Positions 39,263 to 47,833 of a stretch of DNA of 64,000 nt are shown piece by piece. The notes beneath the pieces were generated by a model, which was not told where the DNA came from, did no database searches, and saw only the letters and a program-made list of their open reading frames with translations. The DNA comes from Phenylobacterium sp. SCN 70-31 (GTDB lineage: Bacteria > Pseudomonadota > Alphaproteobacteria > Caulobacterales > Caulobacteraceae): positions 372,001 to 436,000 of the forward strand of contig NZ_MEEX01000004.1 in assembly GCF_001724605.1 (NCBI RefSeq). The letters are read 5' to 3'. The stretch's first letter is position 1. Each line of letters starts with the position of its first letter. A program made the translations under genes and the position numbers.

Positions 39263-40258
39263 GTGAGCGAAGGCGTTTACCGCATCTATGGGTCGGAGAT
39301 GTCGCCCTACTCTGTGAAGGTGCGGTCCTACTTCCGCTACAAGGGCGTTCCCCATCTCTGGATCGCACGCAACGGCGACAACGAGGCCGAGTACAAGGCC
39401 ATCGCGCGGATCCCGATCGTGCCCACGGTGGCCACGCCGTCGGGCGAGGGGTTGCAGGATTCCACGCCGATCATCGAGCAGGTTGACGCCCTGCATCCCG
39501 AGCCGTCCATCCACCCTTCGGACCCCGACCTGGCGTTCCTCTCGGCGCTGTTCGAGGAGTTCGGGGACGAGTGGGGAAACAAGCTGATGTTCCACCATCG
39601 CTGGTGGGACAAGGTGGATCAGGAGGCCTCAGCGCTGACCCTGGCCCGCCTCTCGGCGCCCCGGGCCGAAGCGGCCGAGGTGGCGATGCGGCAGAAGATG
39701 ATCCAGGAGCGGATGACCGGCCGCGGCCATTTCGTCGGCTCCTCCGAGGCGACGGCGCACCTGATCAGCGACTACTGGTTCGAACTGCTGGACCTGCTGG
39801 AGCCGCATTTCGCCGACCGGAAGTACCTGTTCGGCGGGCGGCCGTCGTTCGGCGACTTCGGCCTGTCGGCCCAGATCTACGAGGCTTCGGTCGATCCCAC
39901 CTGCGGCGCCGGCATCCTGGCGCGCGGCCCTCGCGTGCTGGCCTGGTGCCACCGGATGATGGAGCCGCGCGACGACGGCCCGTTCGAGAGCTGGGAATCG
40001 CTGGCGCCGACGTTGGCGCCTGTCCTGGCTTATGTGGGCCGTTACTTCCTGCCTTGGTCGCAGGCCAATTCCGACGCCCTGGCGTCGGGGCAGGCGGAGT
40101 TCTCGGTCGACCTGGCCGGACGCGCCTACGTTCAGCCGCCGCAGAAGTACCATGCGAAGTCGCTGGCGGCGCTCAAGGCCCGCTACGCCGGCGCCCGGAC
40201 GCCTACGCTGGACGCCATCCTCGAGGCGGCCGACTGCCGCCGCTGGCTCGCCGGATAG
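39263..40258 (+). CDS. Long glutathione S-transferase-like protein (331 aa)
   Basis: An extended GST-fold protein. The thioredoxin-like domain has YRIYGSEMSPYSVKVRSYFR, RIPIVPTVATPSGE (cis-Pro) and GLQDSTPIIEQVDALHP. The helical region holds the island-specific segment FGDEWGNKLMFHHRWWDK. The C-terminal part runs about 100 residues beyond ordinary GSTs. It starts at GTG 39263 behind a strong AGGAGG. It faces the paralogous 347-residue GST gene convergently across a strong hairpin. Expression is likely controlled by operator E. A glutathione-dependent lyase or isomerase role is inferred only from fold and context. Confidence 0.86.
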   Translation: MSEGVYRIYGSEMSPYSVKVRSYFRYKGVPHLWIARNGDNEAEYKAIARIPIVPTVATPSGEGLQDSTPIIEQVDALHPEPSIHPSDPDLAFLSALFEEFGDEWGNKLMFHHRWWDKVDQEASALTLARLSAPRAEAAEVAMRQKMIQERMTGRGHFVGSSEATAHLISDYWFELLDLLEPHFADRKYLFGGRPSFGDFGLSAQIYEASVDPTCGAGILARGPRVLAWCHRMMEPRDDGPFESWESLAPTLAPVLAYVGRYFLPWSQANSDALASGQAEFSVDLAGRAYVQPPQKYHAKSLAALKARYAGARTPTLDAILEAADCRRWLAG

Positions 40259-40281
40259 GCAGGCGCGAGGTCCGGAACGCG

Positions 40282-40315
40282 AAAGGACGGAGCGGCCCGC
40301 GCCGCTCCGTCCTTT
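40282..40315. terminator. Strong bidirectional terminator
   Basis: AAAGGACGGAGCGG (40282-40295) pairs perfectly with CCGCTCCGTCCTTT (40302-40315) around a 6-nt loop. The 14-bp stem has A-tracts and T-tracts at its base on both strands. It lies between two convergent GST genes, so it should terminate both. Confidence 0.92.
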
Positions 40316-40349
40316 GCATTTCCGGCCGGACCCCGGGGTCCGGCGCGTC

Positions 40350-41393
40350 TCAGAGACCCTGGAACAGCACCTCGCAGCCGGTGCCGGCGAGGGCGGCGTC
40401 GGCGGCCTTACGGTCGGCAGGCGCCAGCGCGGCGTACTCCTCGCGCAGCCATTGCAGGCACTTGCCCTGGTAGGTGAAGGGCTGCTGCACCCAGCGGCCG
40501 CCGTCGATCACCGTCTCGACCTGCTGAGCGCCGTCGCGCAGCGCCTTGGCGTTGGCCAGCAGCAGGGGCGCGTAGACCCGGCCGATCTCGGTCAGGATCG
40601 CCTTCGTCGTCTCGGGCAGGGCGTCGGGCGCGAACCAGTCGGCCTCGGTGGGCTCCAGGCCGGAGAGATCCTCCACCGCGCCGGTCCAGGCGAAGACGCG
40701 CGGCGCCCGCGCCTCGGTCACGGCCATCGAGGTGGGATCGAAAAGGGCGAGCTGGGTGAGCTGGCCGTAGCAGCCGAAATCGCCGGCGCCCGGCCGCGCG
40801 CCCAGCATGAAGGAATGACTGCGCAGGTGGGCTTCGAAGGCGTCGAGGAAGCGGGCGTAGCTGGCTTCGATGATCGGGCCGGTCACCTCGTTCGAGCCCA
40901 CATAGCGCAGGCGCGGGATCTGCCGGCCGGCGATCTCGTCGCCCATGACCTTGAGCTTGTCGTCCGACGTGCGACCGCGGGTCCAGGCCGGCAGGATCGC
41001 CGAGGCGCGGGCGATGTCGGGGGCGTAGGCCCAGCGGAAATGGAACATGGCCTTGGTTAGCCACTCGTCGCCGTAGTCCTCGATGAGGGCGTCGAGGAAG
41101 GCCAGCGCCGGGTTCGACGGTCGCGCCTCACGGCCGGCGTGCTCGCCTTCCAGGCGTCTGAGGATCGGCGTGGAATCGGTCGCGGGCTGGAGGGCGCCGG
41201 TCTGGTCCTTGAAGTAGAAGGTCGGCAGCAGGCTCACCTTGGTGGTGGGGAGCCCGGCGGCCGCTCCGTGCGAAGCGAGGATCAGCCGATAGGGGATGCG
41301 GCGATAGCGCAGCAGCGCCAGCATCTTGCGGGTGTAGGGCGAGCCCGGGACCCCGTTCAGGGTCACGAGGTCGGTGGTGGTGTCGGTCATCAT
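40350..41393 (-). CDS. Long glutathione S-transferase-like protein (347 aa)
   Basis: A paralogue of the 331-residue GST at 39263. The N-domain reads LVTLNGVPGSPYTRKMLALL then SLLPTFYFKDQ and LQPATDSTPILRRLEGEH, matching glutathione-site geometry with Asp-Ser. The helical domain contains YGDEWLTKAMFHFRWAYAPD, aligning with the FGDEWGNKLMFHHRWW segment of its paralogue. It has the same long C-terminal extension ending in a Trp-rich region. The start (tandem ATGs at 41393/41390) lies 11 bp behind the acyl-CoA synthetase stop, so the two form an operon under operator F. Activity unknown. Confidence 0.86.
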   Translation of the reverse strand: MMTDTTTDLVTLNGVPGSPYTRKMLALLRYRRIPYRLILASHGAAAGLPTTKVSLLPTFYFKDQTGALQPATDSTPILRRLEGEHAGREARPSNPALAFLDALIEDYGDEWLTKAMFHFRWAYAPDIARASAILPAWTRGRTSDDKLKVMGDEIAGRQIPRLRYVGSNEVTGPIIEASYARFLDAFEAHLRSHSFMLGARPGAGDFGCYGQLTQLALFDPTSMAVTEARAPRVFAWTGAVEDLSGLEPTEADWFAPDALPETTKAILTEIGRVYAPLLLANAKALRDGAQQVETVIDGGRWVQQPFTYQGKCLQWLREEYAALAPADRKAADAALAGTGCEVLFQGL

Positions 41394-41403
41394 GGGCCTC
41401 GTT

Positions 41404-42951
41404 TCAGCTCACGGCCCGGGCCTGGCCGGCCCAGTAGGGTTTCCGAAGGTCACGGCGAAGGATCTTCCCGGCCGGGTTGCGGGGAATGGTTTCGACGAAG
41501 TCCACGCTCTTGGGGGCCTTGTAACCGGCGAGGTGCTGCCGCACCCCCGCGATAACGGCCGCTTCGTCCCGGGCGGCGCCGGGGCGGATTACGACGATGG
41601 CCTTCACCGCTTCGCCCCACCTCGGGTCGGGCACGCCGATCACGGCTGCGTCGGCGATGTCGGGATTCTTGGCCAGCGCGTTCTCGACCTCGGCCGGATA
41701 GATGTTCTCGCCCCCCGAGACGATCATCTCCTTCACCCGGTCGTGGATGTAGAGATAGCCATCCTCGTCGAAATAGCCGGCGTCGCCCGTGTGGAGCCAG
41801 CCGTTCACGATGGTGCGCGCGGTGGCCTCGGGGTCTTTCCAGTAACCCGGCGTCAGGGCCGCCGAGCGGGTCAGCACCTCGCCGACCTCACGGGGCGCGC
41901 ATTCGGTTCCGTCGGGCCGCACCACCTTCACGTCGATGCCGGGCAAGGGCTTGCCGCAGGCGAGCAGGCGGCTGTCGTCGCGATGGTCCTCGGGCGAGAG
42001 CATCGCCACGGCGCTCGAGGCTTCGGTCATGCCGTAGCCCTGGGCGAAATCGCAACGGAACACATCGCGGGCGCGCCGGAGCACCGTCTCGCTGATCGGC
42101 GAGCCGCCATAGGTGATGAGCGTGAGCGCAGAGAAGTCGCGCTCTTCGACGCCAGGGACTTCGAGGCACATCTGGATCATGGCGGGCGCCAGCGCGGCGC
42201 GGGTCACGCGTTCGCGCTCGAACATCTCCACGATTTGGGGCGGCCGGAACTGGTCGCAGGTGAGCATCATGCTGCCCGCCATGAGCGACCTGAGGACGGC
42301 GTTCAGACCGTTGACATGAAAGAACGGGGCCGGCGCGAACACGATGTCGTCCGGCCCCACCGCGTTCCAGGCCAGACGCTCGAGGGCGCCGAAGCTGGCC
42401 GCGTAGTTCGCGTGCGTCAGTTGCACGCCCTTGGGGAGGCCCGTGGTCCCGCTGGTGTACATCTGGACGAAGACATCGTCCCGATGAGCGGGGAGAAGGG
42501 GGTCGTCGGCGATCTGCGCATCGCGCCACGCCGCGTAGGATTGCTGGGACTCGCCGTCGATCACGATGACCTGCGCCGGGCCGCGCAGCTTGTCGCGGAC
42601 CTGGGCGGCGACGTGCGCGAACTCGGCCTCTACGAAGAGCATCTCCGCATCGCCGTGTTCGAGGATGTAGGCGATCTCGGGCGGGGCCAGGCGCCAGTTG
42701 ACGGCCAGCAGGACGGTGGACGACTTCAAAGTCCCGCCGAGGATTTCGACATAGGCGGCGGAGTTCTTCGACATCACCGCCACGCGGGATCCCGGCCGGC
42801 AGCCGGCGCCGATCAGGCCCAGCGCCACCTGGTTCGCCCGGCGGTCCAGCGCGCCATAGGAAAGGTCTGCGCCCTCGAAGCGGCAGGCGATGGCGTCGGG
42901 GCGGATGCGCGCCTGCTCGCGCACGAAATCCGCATAAAGTTCGGTGGCCAT
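41404..42951 (-). CDS. Acyl-CoA synthetase (fatty-acid or aryl acid:CoA ligase)
   Basis: A 515-residue class I adenylate-forming ligase. The phosphate loop is MYTSGTTGLPKGVQLTH, followed by YGMTEASSAVAML, the hinge and lid sequence HDRVKEMIVSGGENIYPAEV, and catalytic Lys in IPRNPAGKILRRDL. This is the FadD13/long-chain-type branch. Length and motif order are complete. The ATG at 42951 follows a GGAGAGGG about 13 bp upstream. It leads an operon with the 347-residue GST, and its promoter region contains operator F, tying CoA activation to the regulon. Substrate chain unknown. Confidence 0.92.
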   Translation of the reverse strand: MATELYADFVREQARIRPDAIACRFEGADLSYGALDRRANQVALGLIGAGCRPGSRVAVMSKNSAAYVEILGGTLKSSTVLLAVNWRLAPPEIAYILEHGDAEMLFVEAEFAHVAAQVRDKLRGPAQVIVIDGESQQSYAAWRDAQIADDPLLPAHRDDVFVQMYTSGTTGLPKGVQLTHANYAASFGALERLAWNAVGPDDIVFAPAPFFHVNGLNAVLRSLMAGSMMLTCDQFRPPQIVEMFERERVTRAALAPAMIQMCLEVPGVEERDFSALTLITYGGSPISETVLRRARDVFRCDFAQGYGMTEASSAVAMLSPEDHRDDSRLLACGKPLPGIDVKVVRPDGTECAPREVGEVLTRSAALTPGYWKDPEATARTIVNGWLHTGDAGYFDEDGYLYIHDRVKEMIVSGGENIYPAEVENALAKNPDIADAAVIGVPDPRWGEAVKAIVVIRPGAARDEAAVIAGVRQHLAGYKAPKSVDFVETIPRNPAGKILRRDLRKPYWAGQARAVS

Positions 42952-42976
42952 TCGGCGTTTCTCCCTCTCCTTATGC

Positions 42977-42994
42977 GAACCGAAATTCCTATTT
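42977..42994. promoter_or_regulatory. Operator site F upstream of the acyl-CoA synthetase
   Basis: GAACCGAAATTCCTATTT matches the island consensus at 16 of 18 positions. On the minus strand it lies directly after TTGACC (a good -35 box at 42996-43001) and so would occupy the promoter spacer, about 26 bp before the synthetase start. Confidence 0.7.
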
Positions 42995-43122
42995 CGGTCA
43001 AGGCGGAAATGCGGGGCTTCCCGAGAATTCCTTGGCGCGGCTGGAGACGAAAACCGCAAGAGCTGGAGAGGTGGAGAAACGCGGGGCGAGGATTCCGCAG
43101 GGGCGGAGGCGTCTGCGGACTT

Positions 43123-43833
43123 TCAGCGGGGGACTACGATCCCCGATGTGGGCTGAGTCGCCGCCTGGGCGGCTTCGCGCTCGGCCATCAGGCGGATCAC
43201 CTCGCGCTCGGCGGCCCGGACCATGGTGACGGCCGCGGCGGCCGCCCCCTCGCCGTCGCGCGTCTCGATCGCGCCGACGACGGCTTTCCACAGGCCGACC
43301 GACTCGCGGCGGCGTTCGGGTCGGTTGAAAACGGCGAAGTGGAGCAGGGCGCGGCGATTCAGGCGCTCGGTCTCGGCGATCAGGGTGCGGTTGCGCGCCG
43401 CCATGTAGACGCTGGCGACGAGGGTGTTCCGCGCCTCCATGAAGTCGGGCTGCTCGGCGTCGCGGGCGACTGCGGCCGACAGGGCGTCGAAGGCGGTTCG
43501 GACAATGGACAGTTCGTCGGCGGTCGCGCGCGTCGCGGCCAGGCGGCAGGCATGGCCGAAGAGAAGGCCTCGCAACTCGTAGATCTCTTGCGTCTCGTCG
43601 ACCGAGAGGTCGGTGACGATCACACCGCGCCGGGGGCGGAACTGCACCAGCCCCTCGCGGGCCAGCAGGTGAAACGCCTCGCGCACGGGCCCCCGGCTGA
43701 CGCCGAAACGCGCCGCGATCTCGGGCTCGGGCAGACGCGCGCCGGGCTGGTAGTCGCCGCCCAGGATCGCATGGGTGAGCCGCCGCGCGATCTGTTCGGG
43801 CAGGGATTCGTCGCTGAGGAGATCCTGGCTCAA
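43123..43833 (-). CDS. GntR family regulator (FadR/FCD subgroup)
   Basis: A 236-residue regulator. The winged helix-turn-helix (about 10-75) contains PEPEIAARFGVSRGPVREAF and LVQFRPRRGVIVTDLS. The C-terminal FCD ligand domain follows, with metal-binding-type Arg/Asp/His residues (ELRGLLFGHACRLAA; ARNTLVASVYMAARN). The start is a TTG at 43833. A 17-bp tandem repeat covers the start codon and the sequence just before it. FCD regulators usually sense organic acids or CoA-pathway intermediates. It may control the MFS operon upstream or the ligase operon downstream; no operator is obvious. Confidence 0.9.
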   Translation of the reverse strand: MSQDLLSDESLPEQIARRLTHAILGGDYQPGARLPEPEIAARFGVSRGPVREAFHLLAREGLVQFRPRRGVIVTDLSVDETQEIYELRGLLFGHACRLAATRATADELSIVRTAFDALSAAVARDAEQPDFMEARNTLVASVYMAARNRTLIAETERLNRRALLHFAVFNRPERRRESVGLWKAVVGAIETRDGEGAAAAAVTMVRAAEREVIRLMAEREAAQAATQPTSGIVVPR

Positions 43834-43854
43834 AAGCGATCCTGGCTCAAAATT
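43821..43854. repeat. 17-bp tandem duplication over the gntR start
   Basis: GATCCTGGCTCAAAA occurs at 43821-43835 and again at 43838-43852, a 17-bp period. The first copy contains the TTG start and first codons of the GntR regulator. The second copy lies directly upstream and its own TTG runs into a stop after six codons. It could be a recent slippage event or a double operator. Confidence 0.8.
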
Positions 43855-43982
43855 CGACCCTGAGCGGCGCTCTGCGGACCGGACGGCCCGGCGTTTCGAG
43901 ACCTGAAGCTATCTCGACTCGCCGGGTCGCGTCACGTGGACCCGAGCGGGACCCATCGCTCGCCATCCTGAGGGCAAGCATC

Positions 43983-45323
43983 CTAGTCGCGCCGGGCCTC
44001 GGCCAGGCCGGCCTCGAGGTTGCGGCCGCACAGATAGAAATGGACCGCCGCCCAGAGGTGCGCTCCCGCAAAAATGATGAGGGAGTAGCGCAGGGATTCC
44101 TGGCCCAGCGATGGCCGTAGCATGTCGCTGAAGACGCCGATCAGCATGGGACCGATCCCGAGACCGAAGAGGTTCACGCAGAGCATCTTGACCGCTGCCG
44201 CGACCGAGCGCATCCGCAGCCGGGCCAGGCTCTGGACCAGGGCGAGGGATGGGCCGAGGTAGAAGCCGCTCAGAAACGCCGGCAGGGCGAACAGCGCCAG
44301 GGCCACATAGGGCGAGGACGAGAGGAAGGCCGCGATCTGGAACGGGATCATGACGAGCTGGCTCACCGCGATCATCCAGACGCCCCACGGCACGCGCCGC
44401 TGCTGGAGCCTGTCGGTCAGCCACCCGCCGGTGACGGCGCCGAGGCCGCCCATGACCCCGAAGACGCCGGCCAGCATCACGCCGACCTGGGCCGGCGTCA
44501 GCCCGAACGAGCGCATGAAGAAGGCCGGCTGCCACTGGCCCATGCCGTACGAGATGGTGGCGGCCACCATCGAGGCGGCGATCAGGTGGCGCATGGCCCG
44601 GTTGGACCAGAAGTAGGCGACCGATTCGCGCAGGGGCGGCGGCTCGACCGCGGCCGAGGCGCGGCCCTCGGAGAAGCCGCGCGGCGCCTCCTTCAGGAAA
44701 AAATGCACCGCCAGGGCCAGCAGAACGCCGGGCAGGCCCACCACGAAGAACGCGGCGCGCCATCCGTACTGGTGCGCGACGAACCCGCCCAGGACGAGAC
44801 CCAGCAGCATCCCGACGTTGGCGCCCAGCGCGATGATCGACATCACGCCCGAACGTTTCTCGGGCGGGTAGTAGTCGGCCAGGATCGAGTGGCTGGAGGG
44901 ATTCACGCCCGCCTCGCCGATGCCGACGCCGAAGCGCGCCAGCAGCAGGTGCCAGAAGTTCTGGGCCAGGCCGCAGATCGCGGTCATGGCCGAGAACGTC
45001 GCCAGCGAGAAGGTGATGATGGTCTTGCGGCCGCCGCGGTCGGCCATCATGGCCAGCGGCAGGCCGAGGGTGACGTAGAAGGCGGCGAAGGCCAATCCGC
45101 CCAGGAAGCCGAGCTGGGTGTCCGAAAGGCCGAACTCCAGCTTGATGGGCTCGGCCAGGATCGAGACGATCTGGCGATCCATGATGCTGAAGGTGAAGGC
45201 CAGGAACAGCAGGACCAGCGCCGTGCGCCGCTGGCGCAGGAAGCCGGGGTCGTGGGTGGGCGCAGGACGCTGGGTTTCAGGCATGGTGACAGGCGCCGCG
45301 TCTGCGGCCACGGATTCCGTCAT
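43983..45323 (-). CDS. MFS transporter, Spinster-like, 2
   Basis: A 446-residue twelve-helix permease, paralogous to the MFS at 36015. Helix 1 and the following loop read FTFSIMDRQIVSILAEPIKL, and the loop 2-3 motif is LPLAMMADRGGRKTIITFSL. A hydrophilic N-terminus of about 30 residues precedes the first helix. The ATG at 45323 follows GGGGAGGAATCATC; the same frame is open upstream only as antisense-like read-through. It is the last gene of a long leftward unit that begins at the second TonB receptor, 35 bp after the DUF2855 gene. Probable inner-membrane step for the same substrate or for product export. Confidence 0.92.
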   Translation of the reverse strand: MTESVAADAAPVTMPETQRPAPTHDPGFLRQRRTALVLLFLAFTFSIMDRQIVSILAEPIKLEFGLSDTQLGFLGGLAFAAFYVTLGLPLAMMADRGGRKTIITFSLATFSAMTAICGLAQNFWHLLLARFGVGIGEAGVNPSSHSILADYYPPEKRSGVMSIIALGANVGMLLGLVLGGFVAHQYGWRAAFFVVGLPGVLLALAVHFFLKEAPRGFSEGRASAAVEPPPLRESVAYFWSNRAMRHLIAASMVAATISYGMGQWQPAFFMRSFGLTPAQVGVMLAGVFGVMGGLGAVTGGWLTDRLQQRRVPWGVWMIAVSQLVMIPFQIAAFLSSSPYVALALFALPAFLSGFYLGPSLALVQSLARLRMRSVAAAVKMLCVNLFGLGIGPMLIGVFSDMLRPSLGQESLRYSLIIFAGAHLWAAVHFYLCGRNLEAGLAEARRD

Positions 45324-45342
45324 GATGATTCCTCCCCTGCCG

Positions 45343-45358
45343 CCGCGCGTTCGCGCGG
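45343..45358. other. Small intercistronic hairpin
   Basis: CCGCGCG-TT-CGCGCGG forms a 7-bp stem adjoining the stop of the DUF2855 gene and about 20 bp before the second MFS start. It may partially attenuate transcription or process the transcript between these genes. Confidence 0.4.
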
Positions 45359-46462
45359 TCAGCCGTTGTCGTCGTGTAAGTTGAGCATCAGCACGCGCTC
45401 GGGCCCGACGCGCCCCGCCAACAAGTCTGTCCACGCCCGCCGGCACGCTTCGGCGCCTCCGACCGCCTCGACGGTCCGGAGGTGGGCGGTGGCGCGCGCG
45501 ATGCGCAGGGCCTCGACCTGAGCCCGCTGACGCATCACGCCGGGACCCCATTCCGCATCGCGCTTGGCGGCCTGACCGGGACCGAAGAAGAACGTCGGCT
45601 TGGGGCCCGGCAGATCGGCTCTCTGGCCCCGCTTGTCCCAGTGCGTGACGCCCACGACGCAGCTGTGGGTCAGCCGGTCGCGGAAGTGGCCGTGGACCCG
45701 GGCCCGGACCTCGGCCGACCCGGCCATATCGACCACGACGGTGGGAACCTGCGGGTCCAGCGTCTCGATCTCGTCGTAGCTCACCACCTGGTCGCAGACG
45801 TCCAGAGATCCCACGAAGTCCCGGTTGCCAGCCGAGGTCGCGCCGACCACGCGCACGGGCTTGCCGTCGCGCCGGCCGGCGAGGTCGGCCAGGCCGAAGC
45901 CCGTCTTGGACGAAGCGCTGAGCACCAGGAGCTGACGCGCCCCGAACCAGTCGTTGTCGGCCAGGAAGTCGTCGATCATGAAGCTGGTGGTGAACAGGGG
46001 GACCAGGGCCGAGCGCTCGGCCTCCAGGCCGGCCAGTTCCGGCGGGTCGGCGCGGGTGCGCTGATAGCGATTGTAGACGTCGGCCAGTCCCTGGCGGTGC
46101 GCGGCGACGTCGGCGAAGCCCCGCTCGCTCACCTCGCCGGGTTCGAGCACCGCGTGCGAGGCCATGGGCAGGAAGCCCCAGATGCGCTCGCCCTCGGCCA
46201 GGGCCTCGCAACGGGAGCGGACCACGGTGGCGAACCCCCAGACCGGCAGCACACCCCACGGCTCGGGGCAGGGGAAGAACCGCCAGTAGCCCAACATGTC
46301 GCCCGAGACGGCGTAGCTGACGTTGTTGGCGGTCAGGGCGAACGTGTCGATCCGCGCCAGCACCTGGCCCGGCGCCAGGTCGGGCAAGGCGTGTTCGGTG
46401 ATCCGGCTGCGGGCGAAGTCGTCGCGGACGACCTCGATCTGCTTAAGGGTCGGGTCGGGCAT
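45359..46462 (-). CDS. DUF2855 family protein (MDR-like oxidoreductase fold)
   Basis: A 367-residue protein of the DUF2855 family. The N-terminus (LAPGQVLARIDTFALTANNV, then LGYWRFFPCPEPWGVLPVWG) resembles the GroES-like domain of quinone oxidoreductases, and a nucleotide-binding-like core follows (LLVLSASSKTGFGLADLAGR). The consensus GxGxxG is replaced by SASSKTG, typical of this family. Family members are often found in operons with esterases and dehalogenase-like hydrolases and may reduce alpha,beta-unsaturated intermediates; this is unproven. The start at 46462 lies 3 bp behind the small membrane protein gene, in the same leftward operon. Confidence 0.85.
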   Translation of the reverse strand: MPDPTLKQIEVVRDDFARSRITEHALPDLAPGQVLARIDTFALTANNVSYAVSGDMLGYWRFFPCPEPWGVLPVWGFATVVRSRCEALAEGERIWGFLPMASHAVLEPGEVSERGFADVAAHRQGLADVYNRYQRTRADPPELAGLEAERSALVPLFTTSFMIDDFLADNDWFGARQLLVLSASSKTGFGLADLAGRRDGKPVRVVGATSAGNRDFVGSLDVCDQVVSYDEIETLDPQVPTVVVDMAGSAEVRARVHGHFRDRLTHSCVVGVTHWDKRGQRADLPGPKPTFFFGPGQAAKRDAEWGPGVMRQRAQVEALRIARATAHLRTVEAVGGAEACRRAWTDLLAGRVGPERVLMLNLHDDNG

Positions 46463-46464
46463 GG

Positions 46465-46896
46465 TCAGGCCTTCCGGCGCAGCGAGAGGGCGAGGAACAG
46501 CGCGGTCAGCGGGAAGACGACCAGGCTGGTGTAGTGCTCGGGCGGGTGGTGTCCGGACGACGGGGGCGCATAGACCCACCACCGGGCGATCAGCATCCCG
46601 CGCTCCATCAGGAGCATCAGCAGGAACAGCGGCGTCAGCGCCGGATAGCGCAGGGCCACGACCAGCAGGACGATGCCGAAGGGGATCTGGGTGGCGCCTT
46701 TCCAGGCGAAGAGGCCCACCACAGACTCCCGGCGGGCGCCCATTTCCAGGCCCGCGATCACGCCCGCGCCCCCGTCCGGCAGGTAGCTGTGGATCAGGCC
46801 CGGCACGATGGTGAGCAGCGCCATGAGTCCCAGGAAGATCCGGGCCGCCCGGCCGTCGTAGCCTTCGCCTTCCAGCCGCGGCAGGAGGGGATTCAT
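46465..46896 (-). CDS. Small integral membrane protein
   Basis: A 143-residue protein with four hydrophobic helices (about 18-38, 58-82, 86-104 and 122-138) and a short polar loop carrying HHPPEH. No catalytic motif is evident and I do not recognise the family. Its ATG overlaps the stop of the upstream haloalkane dehalogenase-like gene (ATGA) and the DUF2855 gene starts 3 bp after its stop, so it is embedded in the operon. It may assist transport or anchor enzymes; function unknown. Confidence 0.8.
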   Translation of the reverse strand: MNPLLPRLEGEGYDGRAARIFLGLMALLTIVPGLIHSYLPDGGAGVIAGLEMGARRESVVGLFAWKGATQIPFGIVLLVVALRYPALTPLFLLMLLMERGMLIARWWVYAPPSSGHHPPEHYTSLVVFPLTALFLALSLRRKA

Positions 46897-47795
46897 GCCG
46901 TCCTCGCGATGAAGGCGTTGATGTGCTCGACCAGTTCGTTGGGCACGTCCTCCTGCAGGAAATGGCCGGCGGTGGGGAACACGTGGTGCGGCTGGCCCTT
47001 GGCGCCGGCGATGCTGTTCTGCAGCTTCACGTTCCCCCCGCGGGCGACGGGATCCATGCCGCCCCAGAGGGTCAGAAAGGGGCGGTCGTAGGCGCAAAGC
47101 TTCGGCCACGCCGCCTGGTTCAGAGGCGCGCCGGGGTTGTCGGGCTGGACCGCGATCAGCACCGGGAACTGGGTGACGCCCGCCTCGTAGCTCGGGTCGG
47201 GGAACGGGGCCTGGTAGGCGGCGGCCTCGGCGTCGGACATGGCGTGCGCCTTGGCGGGGCCGAACCGGTCCCATGGGAAGGCGGTGGCGTTGCGCATGAC
47301 GCCCACCCACATCTTCATGAACTCGCTCTCGCCCTCGCCCCGCGGAAGGCCGGTGTTGGCGGCGATCACGCGGGCGAATCGCTCGGGGTGCTGGGAGACC
47401 AGGTAGAGGCCGATGGTGCCGCCCCAGTCCTGGCAGAAGAGGGTGATGTCCTTCAGGTCCATCGCCATCAGCCAGTCGGCCATCCACTGATAGTGGCGGG
47501 CCAGGGTGTAGTCCGCCTTGTGCGCCGGCTTGTCCGAACGCCCGCAGCCCACCAGATCCACCGCGATCACCCGGTGGCCGGCGGCCACAAGGCCGGGGAT
47601 CATCTTGCGATAGAGAAAGCTCCAGGAGGGGTTGCCGTGCATCAGCAGGACGGGCGCGGCGTCGCGTGGCCCTTCGTCCACACAGGCGATGCGCAGGGGT
47701 GTCCCGTCGCCGGCGTCGATCTCGGTGTAGTGCGCGGCGTAGGGGAAGTCCGGCAGGTTCTCGAACCGGCTGTCGGGCGTGCGTACGATGTCCAT
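46893..47795 (-). CDS. Haloalkane dehalogenase-like alpha/beta hydrolase (DhlA subgroup) 1
   Basis: A 300-residue enzyme resembling DhlA-type (HLD-I) dehalogenases over its full length. The oxyanion segment is HGNPSWSFLYR. The nucleophile is Asp123 in FCQDWGG with the halide-binding Trp124 following. The acid is probably the Asp in WGGMDPV and the base His in AGHFLQED. The N-terminus IVRTPDSRFENLPDFPYAAHY and the cap segment AYQAPFPDPSYEAGVTQFP also follow DhlA. It may cleave C-halogen bonds by an ester intermediate, but the same scaffold serves epoxide and ester hydrolases. It is coupled to the next gene by ATGA. Confidence 0.88.
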   Translation of the reverse strand: MDIVRTPDSRFENLPDFPYAAHYTEIDAGDGTPLRIACVDEGPRDAAPVLLMHGNPSWSFLYRKMIPGLVAAGHRVIAVDLVGCGRSDKPAHKADYTLARHYQWMADWLMAMDLKDITLFCQDWGGTIGLYLVSQHPERFARVIAANTGLPRGEGESEFMKMWVGVMRNATAFPWDRFGPAKAHAMSDAEAAAYQAPFPDPSYEAGVTQFPVLIAVQPDNPGAPLNQAAWPKLCAYDRPFLTLWGGMDPVARGGNVKLQNSIAGAKGQPHHVFPTAGHFLQEDVPNELVEHINAFIARTA

Positions 47796-47833
47796 GGGAT
47801 CCGTCTTCTTGCGGGGAGTGTGGGCGGGGCGAG

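Noticed and set aside
45324..46259. Apparent 758-residue fusion of the second MFS with an upstream domain
   Set aside because: The upstream part is out of frame with the genuine DUF2855 gene and has biased, shadow-like composition; the MFS has its own GGAGG and ATG.
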